DNA of 64,000 nucleotides from Rhodopseudomonas palustris (GCF_007005445.1 NZ_CP041387.1:3125001-3189000); one strand, 5' to 3'; shown: positions 35,274 through 44,112, counted from the stretch's first letter. Translations and numbers: made by a program. The notes: generated by a model not told the origin, from the sequence alone.

Positions 35274-35986
35274 GGCGCCGTCCTTTCGCCGAAGATCAGA
35301 TCGAGATGCGCGCGCAGCATCGCCTGGACGTCGAGCGGCGCGAACCGGCCGAACAGCCCCTGCCAGATCACCGACAGCACCACCGGGGCGACCGCGAGCT
35401 GAGGGAACTGCGCCAGCGCCGCGGCGCGAATCTCGCCGCGGGCGACGCCGATCTCCAGGATGCGGCGGATGCCGGCGATGCCGGGCTCGACCACGGTGCG
35501 GTAGTGGAATTCGGCCAGCGACGGAAACCGCGTGCCCTCCGCCATCACCAGCCGCAGAATGTCGCCGCGCCGCGTCTGCGCGACTTCGCGCACGAAGGTC
35601 TCGGCGAAGGTCTCCAGCAACTGCCGCGCCGATACGCCGGATGCCGGCTGCGCCGTCAGCCGCTGCATCGTCGGCACCAGTGCGGTTCGCACCAGCTCCT
35701 GGAACATCGCCTCTTTGTCGGTGAAGTGCAGATAGATCGTGCCCTTGGCGACGCCGGCACGCTTGGCGACATCGTCGATCCGGGTCGCCGCAAAACCGCG
35801 CGCGGTGAACTCGTCGAGCGCCGCCTCGATGATGGCGGCGCGTCGTTCCGCCGCCTTGGCAGCACGGGTCGAGAGCGCCTCGGCTTCCGAAGCTGGCTTG
35901 GCCGCTGACGTGGAGCCGCGGGCCGCAGCAGCTTGCTTCGCAGCGGCGGGAGCAGAAACCGGCGGATTGCTTGAGGCACGCTTCAT
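35270..35986 (-). CDS. TetR-family regulator of the HlyD/ABC-2 operon
   Basis: 238-residue TetR regulator with an extended Ala/Ser-rich N-terminus (1-42). HTH in residues 50-95 (IIEAALDEFTARGFAATRIDDVAKRAGVAKGTIYLHFTDKEAMF). C-terminal domain resembles the YbiH/CecR group that controls ybhGFSR-like exporters. First gene of the four-gene operon; a large palindrome lies only 7 bp upstream of its ATG. It probably represses itself and the exporter. Confidence 0.88.
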   Translation of the reverse strand: MKRASSNPPVSAPAAAKQAAAARGSTSAAKPASEAEALSTRAAKAAERRAAIIEAALDEFTARGFAATRIDDVAKRAGVAKGTIYLHFTDKEAMFQELVRTALVPTMQRLTAQPASGVSARQLLETFAETFVREVAQTRRGDILRLVMAEGTRFPSLAEFHYRTVVEPGIAGIRRILEIGVARGEIRAAALAQFPQLAVAPVVLSVIWQGLFGRFAPLDVQAMLRAHLDLIFGERTAP

Positions 35987-35992
35987 CTTAAC

Positions 35993-36018
35993 ATTATGAC
36001 TGACTGGTCAGTCATAAT
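35993..36018. promoter_or_regulatory. TetR operator of the exporter operon
   Basis: Two perfect 12-bp arms ATTATGACTGAC and GTCAGTCATAAT separated by TG. TGACTGAC/GTCAGTCA half-sites are typical for TetR-family regulators of efflux. It lies between the tetR ATG and the end of the GGDEF gene. Confidence 0.75.
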
Positions 36019-36055
36019 CAAGATCTCTGCGTTACGCCCTTTGGACAGCGGCGGT

Positions 36056-37195
36056 TCAGACGCTGACTCGATTCCGTCCGCCGCGTTTGGCGCGATAAAG
36101 CGATTGGTCGGCCCGCTGGATCGCGTCCGCCAGCGTCTCGGCAGGCACGGCGGGCGCAATGCCGACGCTGATGGTGACGATCTCCGCCTCGCCGAGGCCG
36201 GGATGCGCGATCTTCAGCTCTTTGACCGCATGGCACAGCCGCTCGGCGGTCTCCTGCAGCTCGGCTTGGTCGAGCCCGGGCAGCACAACGGCGAACTCCT
36301 CGCCGCCGTAGCGCACCACCACGTCGCAGGCGCGCAGGTTGCGGCGGACGGCGGCGACGATCTGCTGCAGGCAGCGATCGCCGGCGGCGTGGCCGCCATG
36401 GTCGTTGAACAGCTTGAAGTGATCGACGTCGATCATCAGCACGCTCTGCCCGAGTGACGGCACGATCGAGGCGGTCTCCTGCTCGATCAGTTCGTCCAGG
36501 TAGCGCCGGTTGAACACGCCGGTCAGCGCGTCCGTCGCCGATAACCGCTCCAGCGCCGCGTTGGCCCGGCGCAGATCGCGCTTCAGCCGGGCGTCGCTGC
36601 GGCGGATCGCCTCCAGTTCGGCGATCTGCGCATCCTTTCGCTCCCGGGCGCGCAATGCGATCACACAGGTGATGATGCAGAGTCCGACCAGATCGATGTT
36701 GGTCCATGCCGGCGGCCAGCGCAGGCCGGTCACAGTGATCAGCATGTACAGCACCGTGGCAGTGACGGTCATGATCTTGGTGGCGCCCCACGACAGCGCC
36801 GACACCAGCGCGCCGGCGAAGATGACGAACAGCGCCGCCATCATGTAGCGCCCGGCGAACGGCTCCGGCGCGAATTGGCCGATCGCCGTCACCGACAGCG
36901 CGAAGGCGACCACTGCGGTCGCCTGAACGGCCGATTGCAGCGGCCGATCGGCTGGCCGGCGATTGAGCGCGAGCGCAACCAGCACCAGCGGCGTCACCAC
37001 CAGCAGACGCAGCCCGGCGGCCAGCGTCAAGTGCTGCGGGTCCAGCACGGCGACGTCGATCGAGAGTGCGGCGATGTTGACGATCAGCGTCCCCAGCAGG
37101 AAGCGTCGACGCGCCCCGGAGCCACGCATCGGATGCTCGGGGTCCGCCGCGTCTGACGCCCGGCGGTCGTTGTCGAGGAGGAACTGATCGGTCAC
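36056..37195 (-). CDS. membrane-bound diguanylate cyclase (GGDEF)
   Basis: 379 residues. Six hydrophobic segments (about 31-50, 60-78, 88-105, 117-135, 138-157, 166-182), then a coiled linker and a GGDEF domain. Active site GGEEF at 297-301, Mg site in MIDVDHFKLFND, and an intact inhibitory I-site R288-x-x-D291 five residues before it, so product feedback is expected. No EAL domain. The start read here is GTG 37195 with no strong ribosome site; ATG at Met23 is an alternative. It makes c-di-GMP; the input signal is unknown. Confidence 0.9.
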   Translation of the reverse strand: MTDQFLLDNDRRASDAADPEHPMRGSGARRRFLLGTLIVNIAALSIDVAVLDPQHLTLAAGLRLLVVTPLVLVALALNRRPADRPLQSAVQATAVVAFALSVTAIGQFAPEPFAGRYMMAALFVIFAGALVSALSWGATKIMTVTATVLYMLITVTGLRWPPAWTNIDLVGLCIITCVIALRARERKDAQIAELEAIRRSDARLKRDLRRANAALERLSATDALTGVFNRRYLDELIEQETASIVPSLGQSVLMIDVDHFKLFNDHGGHAAGDRCLQQIVAAVRRNLRACDVVVRYGGEEFAVVLPGLDQAELQETAERLCHAVKELKIAHPGLGEAEIVTISVGIAPAVPAETLADAIQRADQSLYRAKRGGRNRVSV

Positions 37196-37397
37196 GCTTT
37201 GGTCCGCAGAACGGGCGACTTCGCCGTTCTCCTATTGGACCTTCATGCACTTACGACGCGTTGATGCAGTACTGCCGCCCACGGTTTCCGTGAGCAATGC
37301 CTAACGACCGACTAAACCGCTTCCTACGAGGCGAACGATCGGGAACGGCCGACAATGCCCGGGATTGTCCCGACGCGAACATTCAGGGAGAGAGCAG

Positions 37398-37574
37398 ATG
37401 TCGACGGAATGGCTGTGGGGAATCGGAATTATCGTGCTTGGCATCGCGATCGCCTACGCCCTGATGCGGAATCGGACGCGTACGGCCGCCGAGAAGCAGA
37501 TGACCGAGACGGCGGCGACGGAAAACTACCGCGCGGAAGATCGCAAGGAACGGCCGCGGCCGATGCCGGAATAG
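37398..37574 (+). CDS. small single-TM protein
   Basis: 58 residues: one hydrophobic segment (about 5-23, LWGIGIIVLGIAIAYALM), then a basic and polar tail (NRTRTAAEKQ, EDRKERPRPMPE). GGGAGAG lies just before the ATG. The layout suggests an inner-membrane protein with a cytoplasmic tail. It is divergent from the diguanylate cyclase gene. No known family recognised. Confidence 0.65.
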   Translation: MSTEWLWGIGIIVLGIAIAYALMRNRTRTAAEKQMTETAATENYRAEDRKERPRPMPE

Positions 37575-37694
37575 CCGTCCCGGATCAGGCGTGGAACTTG
37601 AGGTCGTCGAGAGTCTCGTCGACCGCCTTGCGATCGGCCGGATGGCGAGGCCGGCCAGCGGTGAACATCGCTTCGGCAGCCAAGATCGTGAAGC

Positions 37695-38078
37695 TCAGCC
37701 CTTGGCGTCGCAGGCCCAGGCCCGGATCACACATTCCTTGCCGCCGTACTCGTAGCACCGGCGCGTCGCTGCGTTGAGCGACGACGAGATCTTCGACTCC
37801 ACCGCATAGCCGTGAGCCCCGCACGGATTGCTCATGTCGATGGCGAGCGCCGCGCAGGCACGTCGCATCGTCACCGTGGTGCAATCGCCCTTGCAGCGCT
37901 GCCGCGCAGCGGCGATCGCGGCCGCCTCGGCCGGATAGTCGTAGGCCTGACCATAGGCGCCGCATTTGCCCACCGCCAACGCTCCGGCAGCATTCAGCGG
38001 CGCAGCAAAATGCAAACACGCGCCCCAGACAGCAGCAACCAGCGCAGCCTTGCGCCACGCGGAATTCGATGAATCCAA
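37695..38078 (-). CDS. secreted DUF4189-type protein
   Basis: 127 residues with a signal peptide (WRKAALVAAVWGACLHFAAPLNAAG) and a Cys-rich repeat region: AAIAAARQRCKGDCTTV and LNAATRRCYEYGGKECVIRAWACDAKG, as in DUF4189. The start is TTG, supported by a strong GGGAGGGG directly upstream and by the signal peptide it provides. Probably periplasmic with disulfides; function not known. Confidence 0.75.
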   Translation of the reverse strand: MDSSNSAWRKAALVAAVWGACLHFAAPLNAAGALAVGKCGAYGQAYDYPAEAAAIAAARQRCKGDCTTVTMRRACAALAIDMSNPCGAHGYAVESKISSSLNAATRRCYEYGGKECVIRAWACDAKG

Positions 38079-38178
38079 CGTCCCCTCCCCCGAGGTTCAA
38101 CCCGGGTTCCAAATTATCTGGGCGGCCGTTTCAACTTGGTGAACGAACCACAAAGACCGCCAGACACGGCGACAGCAA

Positions 38179-38931
38179 TCAGCCGCCCGGGCCGCGCCGC
38201 GCCAGAAACTGTTCGAGACGCGGGTGAAATTCACCGGCGGCGAGACTGAGATGAAACAGCCGCCGCTCGAGCGCCAGTCCGTCGGCGAGTCCGACCGATA
38301 CGGCGCGGTCGACCGCCTGCTTGGCGAATCGCACCGCATGGATCGGATGCGCCGCGATCTGCGCTGCGGCCTCGCACGCGGCTGCGCGCGCAGTGCCGTC
38401 CTCGACCGTCCGGCTGATCAGCCCGATCCGCTCCGCTTCGACAGCCGAAATCAGCCGGCCGGTGAGCACCAGATCCATCGCGCGGGCGCGACCGATCGCG
38501 CGCGCCAGCCTTTGCGTGCCGCCACCGCCGGACAGCGTCCCGAGCGCGATCTCCGGGTGACCGAATTTGGCGCCGACGCCGGCGATCACCAGGTCGCACA
38601 TCTCGATCAACTCGCAGCCGCCGCCGATCGCGTAGCCTTCGACCGCCGCAATCAGCGGCTTGGTGCACGAGGCCAGCCGGTCACAGCAGCCGGAGAAGTC
38701 TTCGGCCAGCGCCGTCGCCAGATCGATGCCGTGCATCTCGGCGATATCGGCGCCGGCGCAGAACACGTCCCGGCCGGTGAGCACGACCGCTGCGATCGCC
38801 GCGTCTCGCTCCAGCTCATCGAGCGCGGCGGCCAGCGCTGTGATCAGCTCCCGCGACAGCGCGTTGCGGGCCCGCGGCCGATTCAGCGTGACGATGCCGA
38901 CGGCTCCCTGACGATCAATTGCCACCACCAT
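38179..38931 (-). CDS. enoyl-CoA hydratase/isomerase family protein
   Basis: 250-residue crotonase. Both catalytic glutamates of true hydratases are present, in GGGCELIEMCD (about residue 111) and HPEIALGTLSGGGGTQRL (about 131). The oxyanion-hole segment FCAGADIAEM is at about 58-67. GGGAGA precedes the ATG. It could take part in beta-oxidation or phenylacetate-type ring degradation; the divergent LysR gene is its likely regulator. Confidence 0.88.
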   Translation of the reverse strand: MVVAIDRQGAVGIVTLNRPRARNALSRELITALAAALDELERDAAIAAVVLTGRDVFCAGADIAEMHGIDLATALAEDFSGCCDRLASCTKPLIAAVEGYAIGGGCELIEMCDLVIAGVGAKFGHPEIALGTLSGGGGTQRLARAIGRARAMDLVLTGRLISAVEAERIGLISRTVEDGTARAAACEAAAQIAAHPIHAVRFAKQAVDRAVSVGLADGLALERRLFHLSLAAGEFHPRLEQFLARRGPGG

Positions 38932-38999
38932 AACGGCTTCTCCCTGACTGCCGCGATGCCAGCGACGATCTAGCCGCCCAGGCTGGATCTGGTAAAATC

Positions 39000-39016
39000 A
39001 ATCGTTCGCAAAGATT
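39000..39016. promoter_or_regulatory. possible LysR-type site
   Basis: AATC, 9 bp, GATT, in the 99-bp gap between divergent echA-like and lysR genes, 14 bp before the lysR ATG. AT-rich and dyad-like in the place expected for an autoregulatory LysR box, but the arms are short. Confidence 0.35.
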
Positions 39017-39030
39017 AATTGGATTTTCCA

Positions 39031-39861
39031 ATGAATGTGCAGCACCTGCGCTATTTTCTGGCCGTGATGCAGGCCGGCTCGGTGTCACGCGCCGCCGGTG
39101 AACTCGGCATTACCCAGCCGACCCTGTCGCAGGCCCTGAAAGGGCTGGAGCGCGAGTTCGGCGCGCCGCTGTTCGCGCCCGACGGCCGCGGCATCCGCGC
39201 GCTGCCGAGCGCCAAGCGCCTCGAAGGCAGAGTGCGCACGGCGCTGCAGACGCTGGCGGAGGCGAAGCGCGAGCTGAGCGGACCGGCGCCGGCCCGGCTG
39301 AAGCTCGGCGTCCTACCCAGCCTCGCTGCCGATTGGCTGCCGAAACTGCTGCCCGCCGAGGACGGTACGATCGAACTGATCGAAGCACCGGCCGACGAGC
39401 TCGAAAAGCTGGTCGCGACCGGCAGCCTCGATCTGGCGCTGTCGATCGCGCCGCATCGTAATCTGCACCGCAAGCTGCTGCTGAGCGAGCCGTTCCGGCT
39501 GTTCGTGGGGCCGGATCATCCGTGGGCGGGCCGCCGCACCGTGGCGCTCGCCGAACTCGATGGCCAGCCCTTCGTGTTGCGTCAGGGCTGCGAACGCGTC
39601 GGCACAGGCCGGCGGCTGCTCAACGCAGCAGGCGTGCGGTTTCGTATCGTCGCCAAGACGCGGCAGGAATCCACCGCGGCTTTGCTGGTCGCCGCGGGGG
39701 TCGGCTGCACGCTGGCGCCGACGAGCTGGGGCAGCGCGAACTTGCGAGCACTCGACGTCGGCGGACTGACGCTGCAGCGCGAAGTCACGCTGATCTGGAA
39801 ACAGCCTGCCGGCGCCAAGGCTGCGGCGAAGCTCGCGACGCGGCTGCAGGCGCGAGCCTGA
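39031..39861 (+). CDS. LysR-family transcriptional regulator
   Basis: 276 residues. HTH at 1-60 (MNVQHLRYFLAVMQAGSVSRAAGELGITQPTLSQALKGLEREFGAPLF), then a periplasmic-binding-like effector domain (about 88-270). ATG 39031 is preferred over TTG 39019. Divergent from the enoyl-CoA hydratase gene, its likely target. The effector domain is slightly short (typical LysR 290-310 residues). Confidence 0.9.
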   Translation: MNVQHLRYFLAVMQAGSVSRAAGELGITQPTLSQALKGLEREFGAPLFAPDGRGIRALPSAKRLEGRVRTALQTLAEAKRELSGPAPARLKLGVLPSLAADWLPKLLPAEDGTIELIEAPADELEKLVATGSLDLALSIAPHRNLHRKLLLSEPFRLFVGPDHPWAGRRTVALAELDGQPFVLRQGCERVGTGRRLLNAAGVRFRIVAKTRQESTAALLVAAGVGCTLAPTSWGSANLRALDVGGLTLQREVTLIWKQPAGAKAAAKLATRLQARA

Positions 39862-39872
39862 CGCGCAGCCGA

Positions 39873-41474
39873 TCAGCCGCGACGCGCCTGATCGAGCGCT
39901 TGCGGGGTGTCGATGTCGAGGAACGCCGCGTCGCCTTCGACCGCCAGTTCGGCCACCGCTTCGCCGTGCTTGGCGATCAGGTGGCGGGCGCCGACGTCGC
40001 CGCCGAGCGTCATCAGCTCGGCGAAGAACCGCCGCGACCACAGCACCGGATTGCCGCGGCGCCCCTCGGCGACCGGGACCACGATCAGCGCGCCGCGATC
40101 GGGATCGAACGCGGTGATCATCCGGTCGATCAAGGCAGCGTCGATCAGCGGCATGTCGCCGAGGCAGACGATCGCGCCGTCGGCATCCTCGCCGAGCGCC
40201 GCGATGCCGGCCTTGACCGACGAGGCGATGCCTTCGGCGAAATCCGGATTGTGCACGAAGGTGAGATCTAGCCCATGCAGCGCCGCTTCGACCTCGCCGG
40301 ACTGATGACCGGTGACGACGATGGTGCGCGCAGCTTGCGAGGCCAGCACCTGCTCGGCGACGATCCGCACCAGCGGCTTGCCGTTGAGGTCGGCCAGCAG
40401 CTTATTCGGCCCGCGCATCCGCGTGCCGCGCCCTGCGGCCAGCACGATCGCAGCGACGTTGCGGCCGCTCTCGGCGACCGGCACGCGCGGCTGCGGCCGT
40501 GTCACGATTTCCATCAGCAGTCCGCCGACGCCCATCGCGGTGATGTCGGCGCGGGTGACGCTCAGCCCCGCGAGCAGCCGCATCAGCACCCAGTCGAAGC
40601 CGTTCTCGACCGGCGAGCGCGCACAGCCCGGCGCGCCGAGCAGCGGTACGCCCGAGACCGAGCCCACCAGCAGCAGATTGCCCGGGTCGACCGGCATCCC
40701 GAAATGCGAAATCGTGCCGCCGACCGCGCCGATCGCCGCCGGGATGACGTCGCGGCGGTCCGCGATCGCCGAGGCGCCGAACACGATCACCATCTCGGCG
40801 CCGAGCCCAACAAGCTCTTGGATCGCAGCCGACAGCGCAGCCTCTTCATGCGCGACGCGGCGCTCGGCGATGATCGCTGCACCCGCCGGCGCCAGCCGCT
40901 CGGCCGTGACGCGCTGCGTCTTGTCGATCACCTTGGCGGCGAGACCGGGCAGCAGCGTCGACACGACACCGACGCGCTTGATCACGTAAGGCGCGACCCG
41001 CAGCGCGCCGCCCTGCGCCGCCGCCACCGCGGCGTCGCGCAGGCGGCCTTCGACACCGAACGGGATCAGCTTGACGGTGGCCACCATCTCACCTTCCACC
41101 ACCGGCTTGAACGCCGGCAGCGTCGCCAACGTGATCGCTTCGTCGACCGCATTGATACGATCGACCGCCGCGCGATCGATCGCCAGCACCCCGGCCCGCG
41201 CCGCGAACAGATTGGCGCGGCCGGTGAAGGCGCGATCGACATTGACGCCGTCACCGGCGACGGCCGCAGCCACATCCCCGGCCGCGACATCCTCGGATAC
41301 GTCGCCGGGTTCGAGCTGCACCACCACGATCTCGGCGATGCCCGCCTTCTCCAAGGCAGCGACTTCGGCCGGACCGATCGTCGTGCCCTTCTTCAGCAGC
41401 AGACTGTTCTGCCGCAGCGAATGCACGGTGACGCCGCCGATCGCATCGGCCGGGCGGCGCGGACCGAACTTCAT
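39873..41474 (-). CDS. molybdopterin-binding domain fused to MobA/MocA-like nucleotidyltransferase
   Basis: 533 residues. Residues 1-330 resemble the MoeA/MoaB-like molybdopterin-binding fold (GVVSTLLPGL, VFGASAIADRRDVIP). Residues 339-533 are a MocA-type nucleotidyltransferase: IVLAAGRGTRMRGPNKLLADLNGKPL at 343-368 and CLGDMPLIDA as the metal site. MocA makes the cytidine form of the molybdenum cofactor used by xanthine-dehydrogenase-type enzymes. The start overlaps the XdhC gene by 4 bp. It fits cofactor supply for the Cox-type hydroxylase encoded upstream. Confidence 0.88.
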   Translation of the reverse strand: MKFGPRRPADAIGGVTVHSLRQNSLLLKKGTTIGPAEVAALEKAGIAEIVVVQLEPGDVSEDVAAGDVAAAVAGDGVNVDRAFTGRANLFAARAGVLAIDRAAVDRINAVDEAITLATLPAFKPVVEGEMVATVKLIPFGVEGRLRDAAVAAAQGGALRVAPYVIKRVGVVSTLLPGLAAKVIDKTQRVTAERLAPAGAAIIAERRVAHEEAALSAAIQELVGLGAEMVIVFGASAIADRRDVIPAAIGAVGGTISHFGMPVDPGNLLLVGSVSGVPLLGAPGCARSPVENGFDWVLMRLLAGLSVTRADITAMGVGGLLMEIVTRPQPRVPVAESGRNVAAIVLAAGRGTRMRGPNKLLADLNGKPLVRIVAEQVLASQAARTIVVTGHQSGEVEAALHGLDLTFVHNPDFAEGIASSVKAGIAALGEDADGAIVCLGDMPLIDAALIDRMITAFDPDRGALIVVPVAEGRRGNPVLWSRRFFAELMTLGGDVGARHLIAKHGEAVAELAVEGDAAFLDIDTPQALDQARRG

Positions 41475-42172
41475 GCCGCAGCCGCCTTGGACGATGCCGG
41501 CAGCCGCAGCGCCGCGGTGATTTCCGCCATGATCGACACCGCGATCTCGGACGGCGACACCGCGCCGATCGCCAGCCCGATCGGCGCGTGAATGCGGCCG
41601 AGGTCGGCGTCGGAGGCTCCCTGCCCCTTCAGCCGCTCCAGCCGCTTGGCATGGGTTTTCTTCGAGCCGAGCGCGCCGATGTAGAAGCAATCGCGCGCGA
41701 AGGCGTGCAGCAGCGCCGGATCGTCGATCTTGGGATCGTGGGTCAGCGCCACGAAGGCGGTGTAGTGATCGATGTTCAGCGGCGGCAGCGCGACGTCGGG
41801 CCACTCGGCGATCAACGGCACGTCGGGGAAGCGCTCGGGGCTGGCGAATGCGGTGCGCGGATCGACCACGGTGACGTCGTAGCCGAGCGAGCGCGCCAGC
41901 GGCGCCAGCGCTTGGCTGATATGCACCGCGCCGACGATCACCAGCTTGGCGGTCGGCGCATAGACGTTGAGAAACAGCTTCTGGCCGCCTGCGTCGACGG
42001 TCGCGCTCTTGCCCATGCGGAGCTGCTTGTCGAGCTCGGCGGCAAGCGGATCAGCGGCAATGTCGGCGGCTTTCACCAGCCGCTGCGCGCCTGTCGCGGT
42101 GTCGGTGACCACGATCGCAGGGCGCCGCGCCGCGCGCTCGGCGTTGAGTTGCTGCAGGATCTCGAACTTCAC
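41471..42172 (-). CDS. XdhC-family protein, Rossmann (C-terminal) part
   Basis: 233 residues with GTG start. The Rossmann-like XdhC_C domain is clear: KLVIVGAVHISQALAPLARSLGYDVTVVDPR (about 76-106), YTAFVALTHDPKIDDPAL and FYIGALGSKKTHAKRLERL. XdhC/CoxF/CoxI proteins insert sulfurated molybdenum cofactor into molybdenum hydroxylases. The N-terminal SGGCVE motif of full-length XdhC is not here but in the next gene upstream, so the family is split in two genes. Confidence 0.88.
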   Translation of the reverse strand: MKFEILQQLNAERAARRPAIVVTDTATGAQRLVKAADIAADPLAAELDKQLRMGKSATVDAGGQKLFLNVYAPTAKLVIVGAVHISQALAPLARSLGYDVTVVDPRTAFASPERFPDVPLIAEWPDVALPPLNIDHYTAFVALTHDPKIDDPALLHAFARDCFYIGALGSKKTHAKRLERLKGQGASDADLGRIHAPIGLAIGAVSPSEIAVSIMAEITAALRLPASSKAAAA

Positions 42173-42202
42173 AGGCTACGCCCCACTTCCTCGCCGCGCG
42201 AA

Positions 42203-42529
42203 CTAATCAACCTTTTCGACGAACACCCGGATGGTGCCGCCGCAACTCAGCCCGACCTTCCAGGCGGCCTCGTCGGCGACGCCGAATTCGAGCAGTTTCG
42301 GCGTACCGCTGTCGATCACGTCGAGCGCTTCGGTGACGACCGCGCCTTCGACGCAGCCGCCCGACACTGAGCCGAGAAAGGTGCCCTCGTCATTGATCAC
42401 CAGGCTGGAGCCCGCCGGGCGCGGCGCCGATCCCCAGGTTTCCACCACGGTGGCGAGCGCCACTCCGCGGCCGGCTTTGCGCCAGGCTTCGGCGGCCCGC
42501 AGGATGTCTTCGTCGCGGTCGAGCTGCAT
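42203..42529 (-). CDS. XdhC/CoxI-family protein, N-terminal part
   Basis: 108 residues that match the N-terminal XdhC_CoxI domain: ALATVVETWGSAPRPAGSSLVI and GSVSGGCVEGAVVTEAL, then LSCGGTIRVFVE. The conserved Cys in SGGCVE and the one in SCGG are thought to hold the sulfurated cofactor. It stands 30 bp upstream of the C-terminal half gene; together they equal one XdhC. Confidence 0.87.
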   Translation of the reverse strand: MQLDRDEDILRAAEAWRKAGRGVALATVVETWGSAPRPAGSSLVINDEGTFLGSVSGGCVEGAVVTEALDVIDSGTPKLLEFGVADEAAWKVGLSCGGTIRVFVEKVD

Positions 42530-42564
42530 GGAGGCGTCTCCTCTTACTTGATGCTGGGCATCGG

Positions 42565-43782
42565 TCAGGCGACGGAACGGAGCGTGCTGAAATGGTGCGG
42601 CGGCGGTACCGACGACAGCGCCGCGATCAGCGTGTGCATCGAGGTCAGATTATGCACCGGACGGAATTCGTCAACGTGAGGTAGCATCATTTTGATGCCC
42701 TGGGCGCGCGGCTCGAAACCGTCGTAGCGCAGCAGCGGATTGAGCCAGATCAGCCGCCGGCAGGAGCGATGCAGCCGGTCCATCTCGAACGCCAGCTTGG
42801 CGTCGCTTTCGCGCTCCAGCCCGTCGGAAATCAAGAGCACGATCGCGCCCTGGCCGAGCACCCGCCGCGCCCACAGCTTGTTGAAGCTGTGCAGCGAGGT
42901 CGCGATCCGCGTGCCGCCGGCCCAGTCTTCGACCGAGGAGGTGCAGCTCGCGAGCGCTTCGTCCGGATCGCGCTGGCGCAGCGCGCGGGTGACGTTGGTC
43001 AGCCGCGTGCCGAACAGGAAGGTCGACACCCGCTTGCGGTCGTCGGTGATGGCATGGAGGAAATGCAGGAACAGCCGGGTGTATTCGCTCATCGAGCCGG
43101 AGATATCGAGCAGCGCCACGATCGGCGCCGGCTTGTCGATCAGGCCGAGCCGCTTGATGTCGACGACCTCCCCGCCGGTGCGCAACGAGGCGCGCAGCGT
43201 GCGGCGCAGATCGAGCTTCAGGCCGCGGCGATCCGGCCTGACACGGCGGGTGCGCAGCTCGGCCTGCGGCAGCCGCATCCGCTCAATCGCACGCGTGACT
43301 TCGGCGATCTCGGCGGCGCTCATCTGCGCGAAGTCTTTCTTTTGCAGGATCTCCTTGTCGGAGACGGCAAGCCGCAGCTCCTGCTCCTCGGCCGACGGCA
43401 TGTCGCGCGTCGCGGCGGGCGCCATCGCCTCCTGGACCCGGCGCGAGGCCGGCGGCGGCTTCTTCTTGGCGGCATCCGGCAGCGGGATCGAATCCAGCAT
43501 GTGCTGCCAGTCTTCGGCGGCACGGAAGAACAGCGCGAACGCCTGGTCGAAGATCAACAGATGCTCGCGGCGCTTGACGAAGATCGCTTCCAGCGTGGCG
43601 TAGAGATCGTCGCGCTGGCCGATCTCGATCAGTTGCAGCGCATCCAGCGCGTCGATCACCGCGCCCGGCCCGACCGGCAGCCCCGCCGCCCGCAGCGCCC
43701 GCGCAAAGCCGACCACATTGTCCGCCATCTTGCCGGTCGGCGGATTGAGATGATCGATCATCGCGGTCGGATTACGCTGCAT
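42565..43782 (-). CDS. coxE: CoxE-like VWA-domain protein
   Basis: 405 residues, VWA_CoxE family. A MIDAS motif DISGSMS begins at D226, with the rest of the metal site in GGTRIATSLHSF and LLISDGLERES. An acidic and charged linker (100-160) lies between N-terminal helices and the VWA. With the CoxD AAA ATPase it builds the Cu-Mo cluster in CO dehydrogenase in Oligotropha; here it may mature a related enzyme. Met8 (43761) is an alternative start. Confidence 0.9.
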   Translation of the reverse strand: MQRNPTAMIDHLNPPTGKMADNVVGFARALRAAGLPVGPGAVIDALDALQLIEIGQRDDLYATLEAIFVKRREHLLIFDQAFALFFRAAEDWQHMLDSIPLPDAAKKKPPPASRRVQEAMAPAATRDMPSAEEQELRLAVSDKEILQKKDFAQMSAAEIAEVTRAIERMRLPQAELRTRRVRPDRRGLKLDLRRTLRASLRTGGEVVDIKRLGLIDKPAPIVALLDISGSMSEYTRLFLHFLHAITDDRKRVSTFLFGTRLTNVTRALRQRDPDEALASCTSSVEDWAGGTRIATSLHSFNKLWARRVLGQGAIVLLISDGLERESDAKLAFEMDRLHRSCRRLIWLNPLLRYDGFEPRAQGIKMMLPHVDEFRPVHNLTSMHTLIAALSSVPPPHHFSTLRSVA

Positions 43783-43805
43783 CGTTTGCCACGCTCTCTC
43801 AACTT

Positions 43806-43905
43806 GTCATTCCGGGGCGCACCGAAGGCGCGAACCCGGAATCTCGACGTCAGTGCCGGCTTCAGATTCCGGGTTCGCGAGCTTTCGCTCGCGCCCCGGA
43901 ATGAC
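43806..43905. repeat. family-1 paired-hairpin repeat (coxD-coxE)
   Basis: Starts GTCATTCCGGGGCGCACCGA and ends GCGCCCCGGAATGAC; right hairpin GCGAGCTTTCGCTCGC. Within the same operon gap as the family-4 repeat that follows. Confidence 0.9.
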
Positions 43906-43948
43906 GAACTCTAGTCAGTCCACGCCCTCGCCGCTCGGGCGGCCTGCT

Positions 43949-44046
43949 CCCTCTCCCGCTTGCGGGAGAGGGGTGGGGTGAGGGCGACGCGAGCACGGTG
44001 CCTGGGGCTCCCCCACCCCAACCCTCCCCCGCAAGCGGGAGAGGGG
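43949..44046. repeat. family-4 repeat (CCCTCTCCCGCTTGCGGGAGAGGG type)
   Basis: Two self-complementary arms: CCCTCTCCCGC-TT-GCGGGAGAGGG at the left and TCCCCCGCAAGCGGGAGAGG at the right, with GGGGTGGGG/CCCCACCCC between them pairing outward. It is a large cruciform-capable unit between coxD and coxE, next to the family-1 copy. Single copy in this window. Confidence 0.85.
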
Positions 44047-44112
44047 GCGCGCTGCCGGTGCGGCGGAAGACGAAGCAGGCAACAAACCAGAGAACCCGGC
44101 TAAAGAGGCCTA

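Noticed and set aside
37585..37694. Possible 27-residue minus-strand product ending TLDDLKFHA
   Set aside because: It has a plausible ATG but no ribosome site, no known family and is only a short tail of a longer shadow frame.
43949..44046. CRISPR-like or rho-independent terminator reading of the family-4 repeat
   Set aside because: Only two arms, no spacer series and no T-run; it is better seen as a palindromic repeat.
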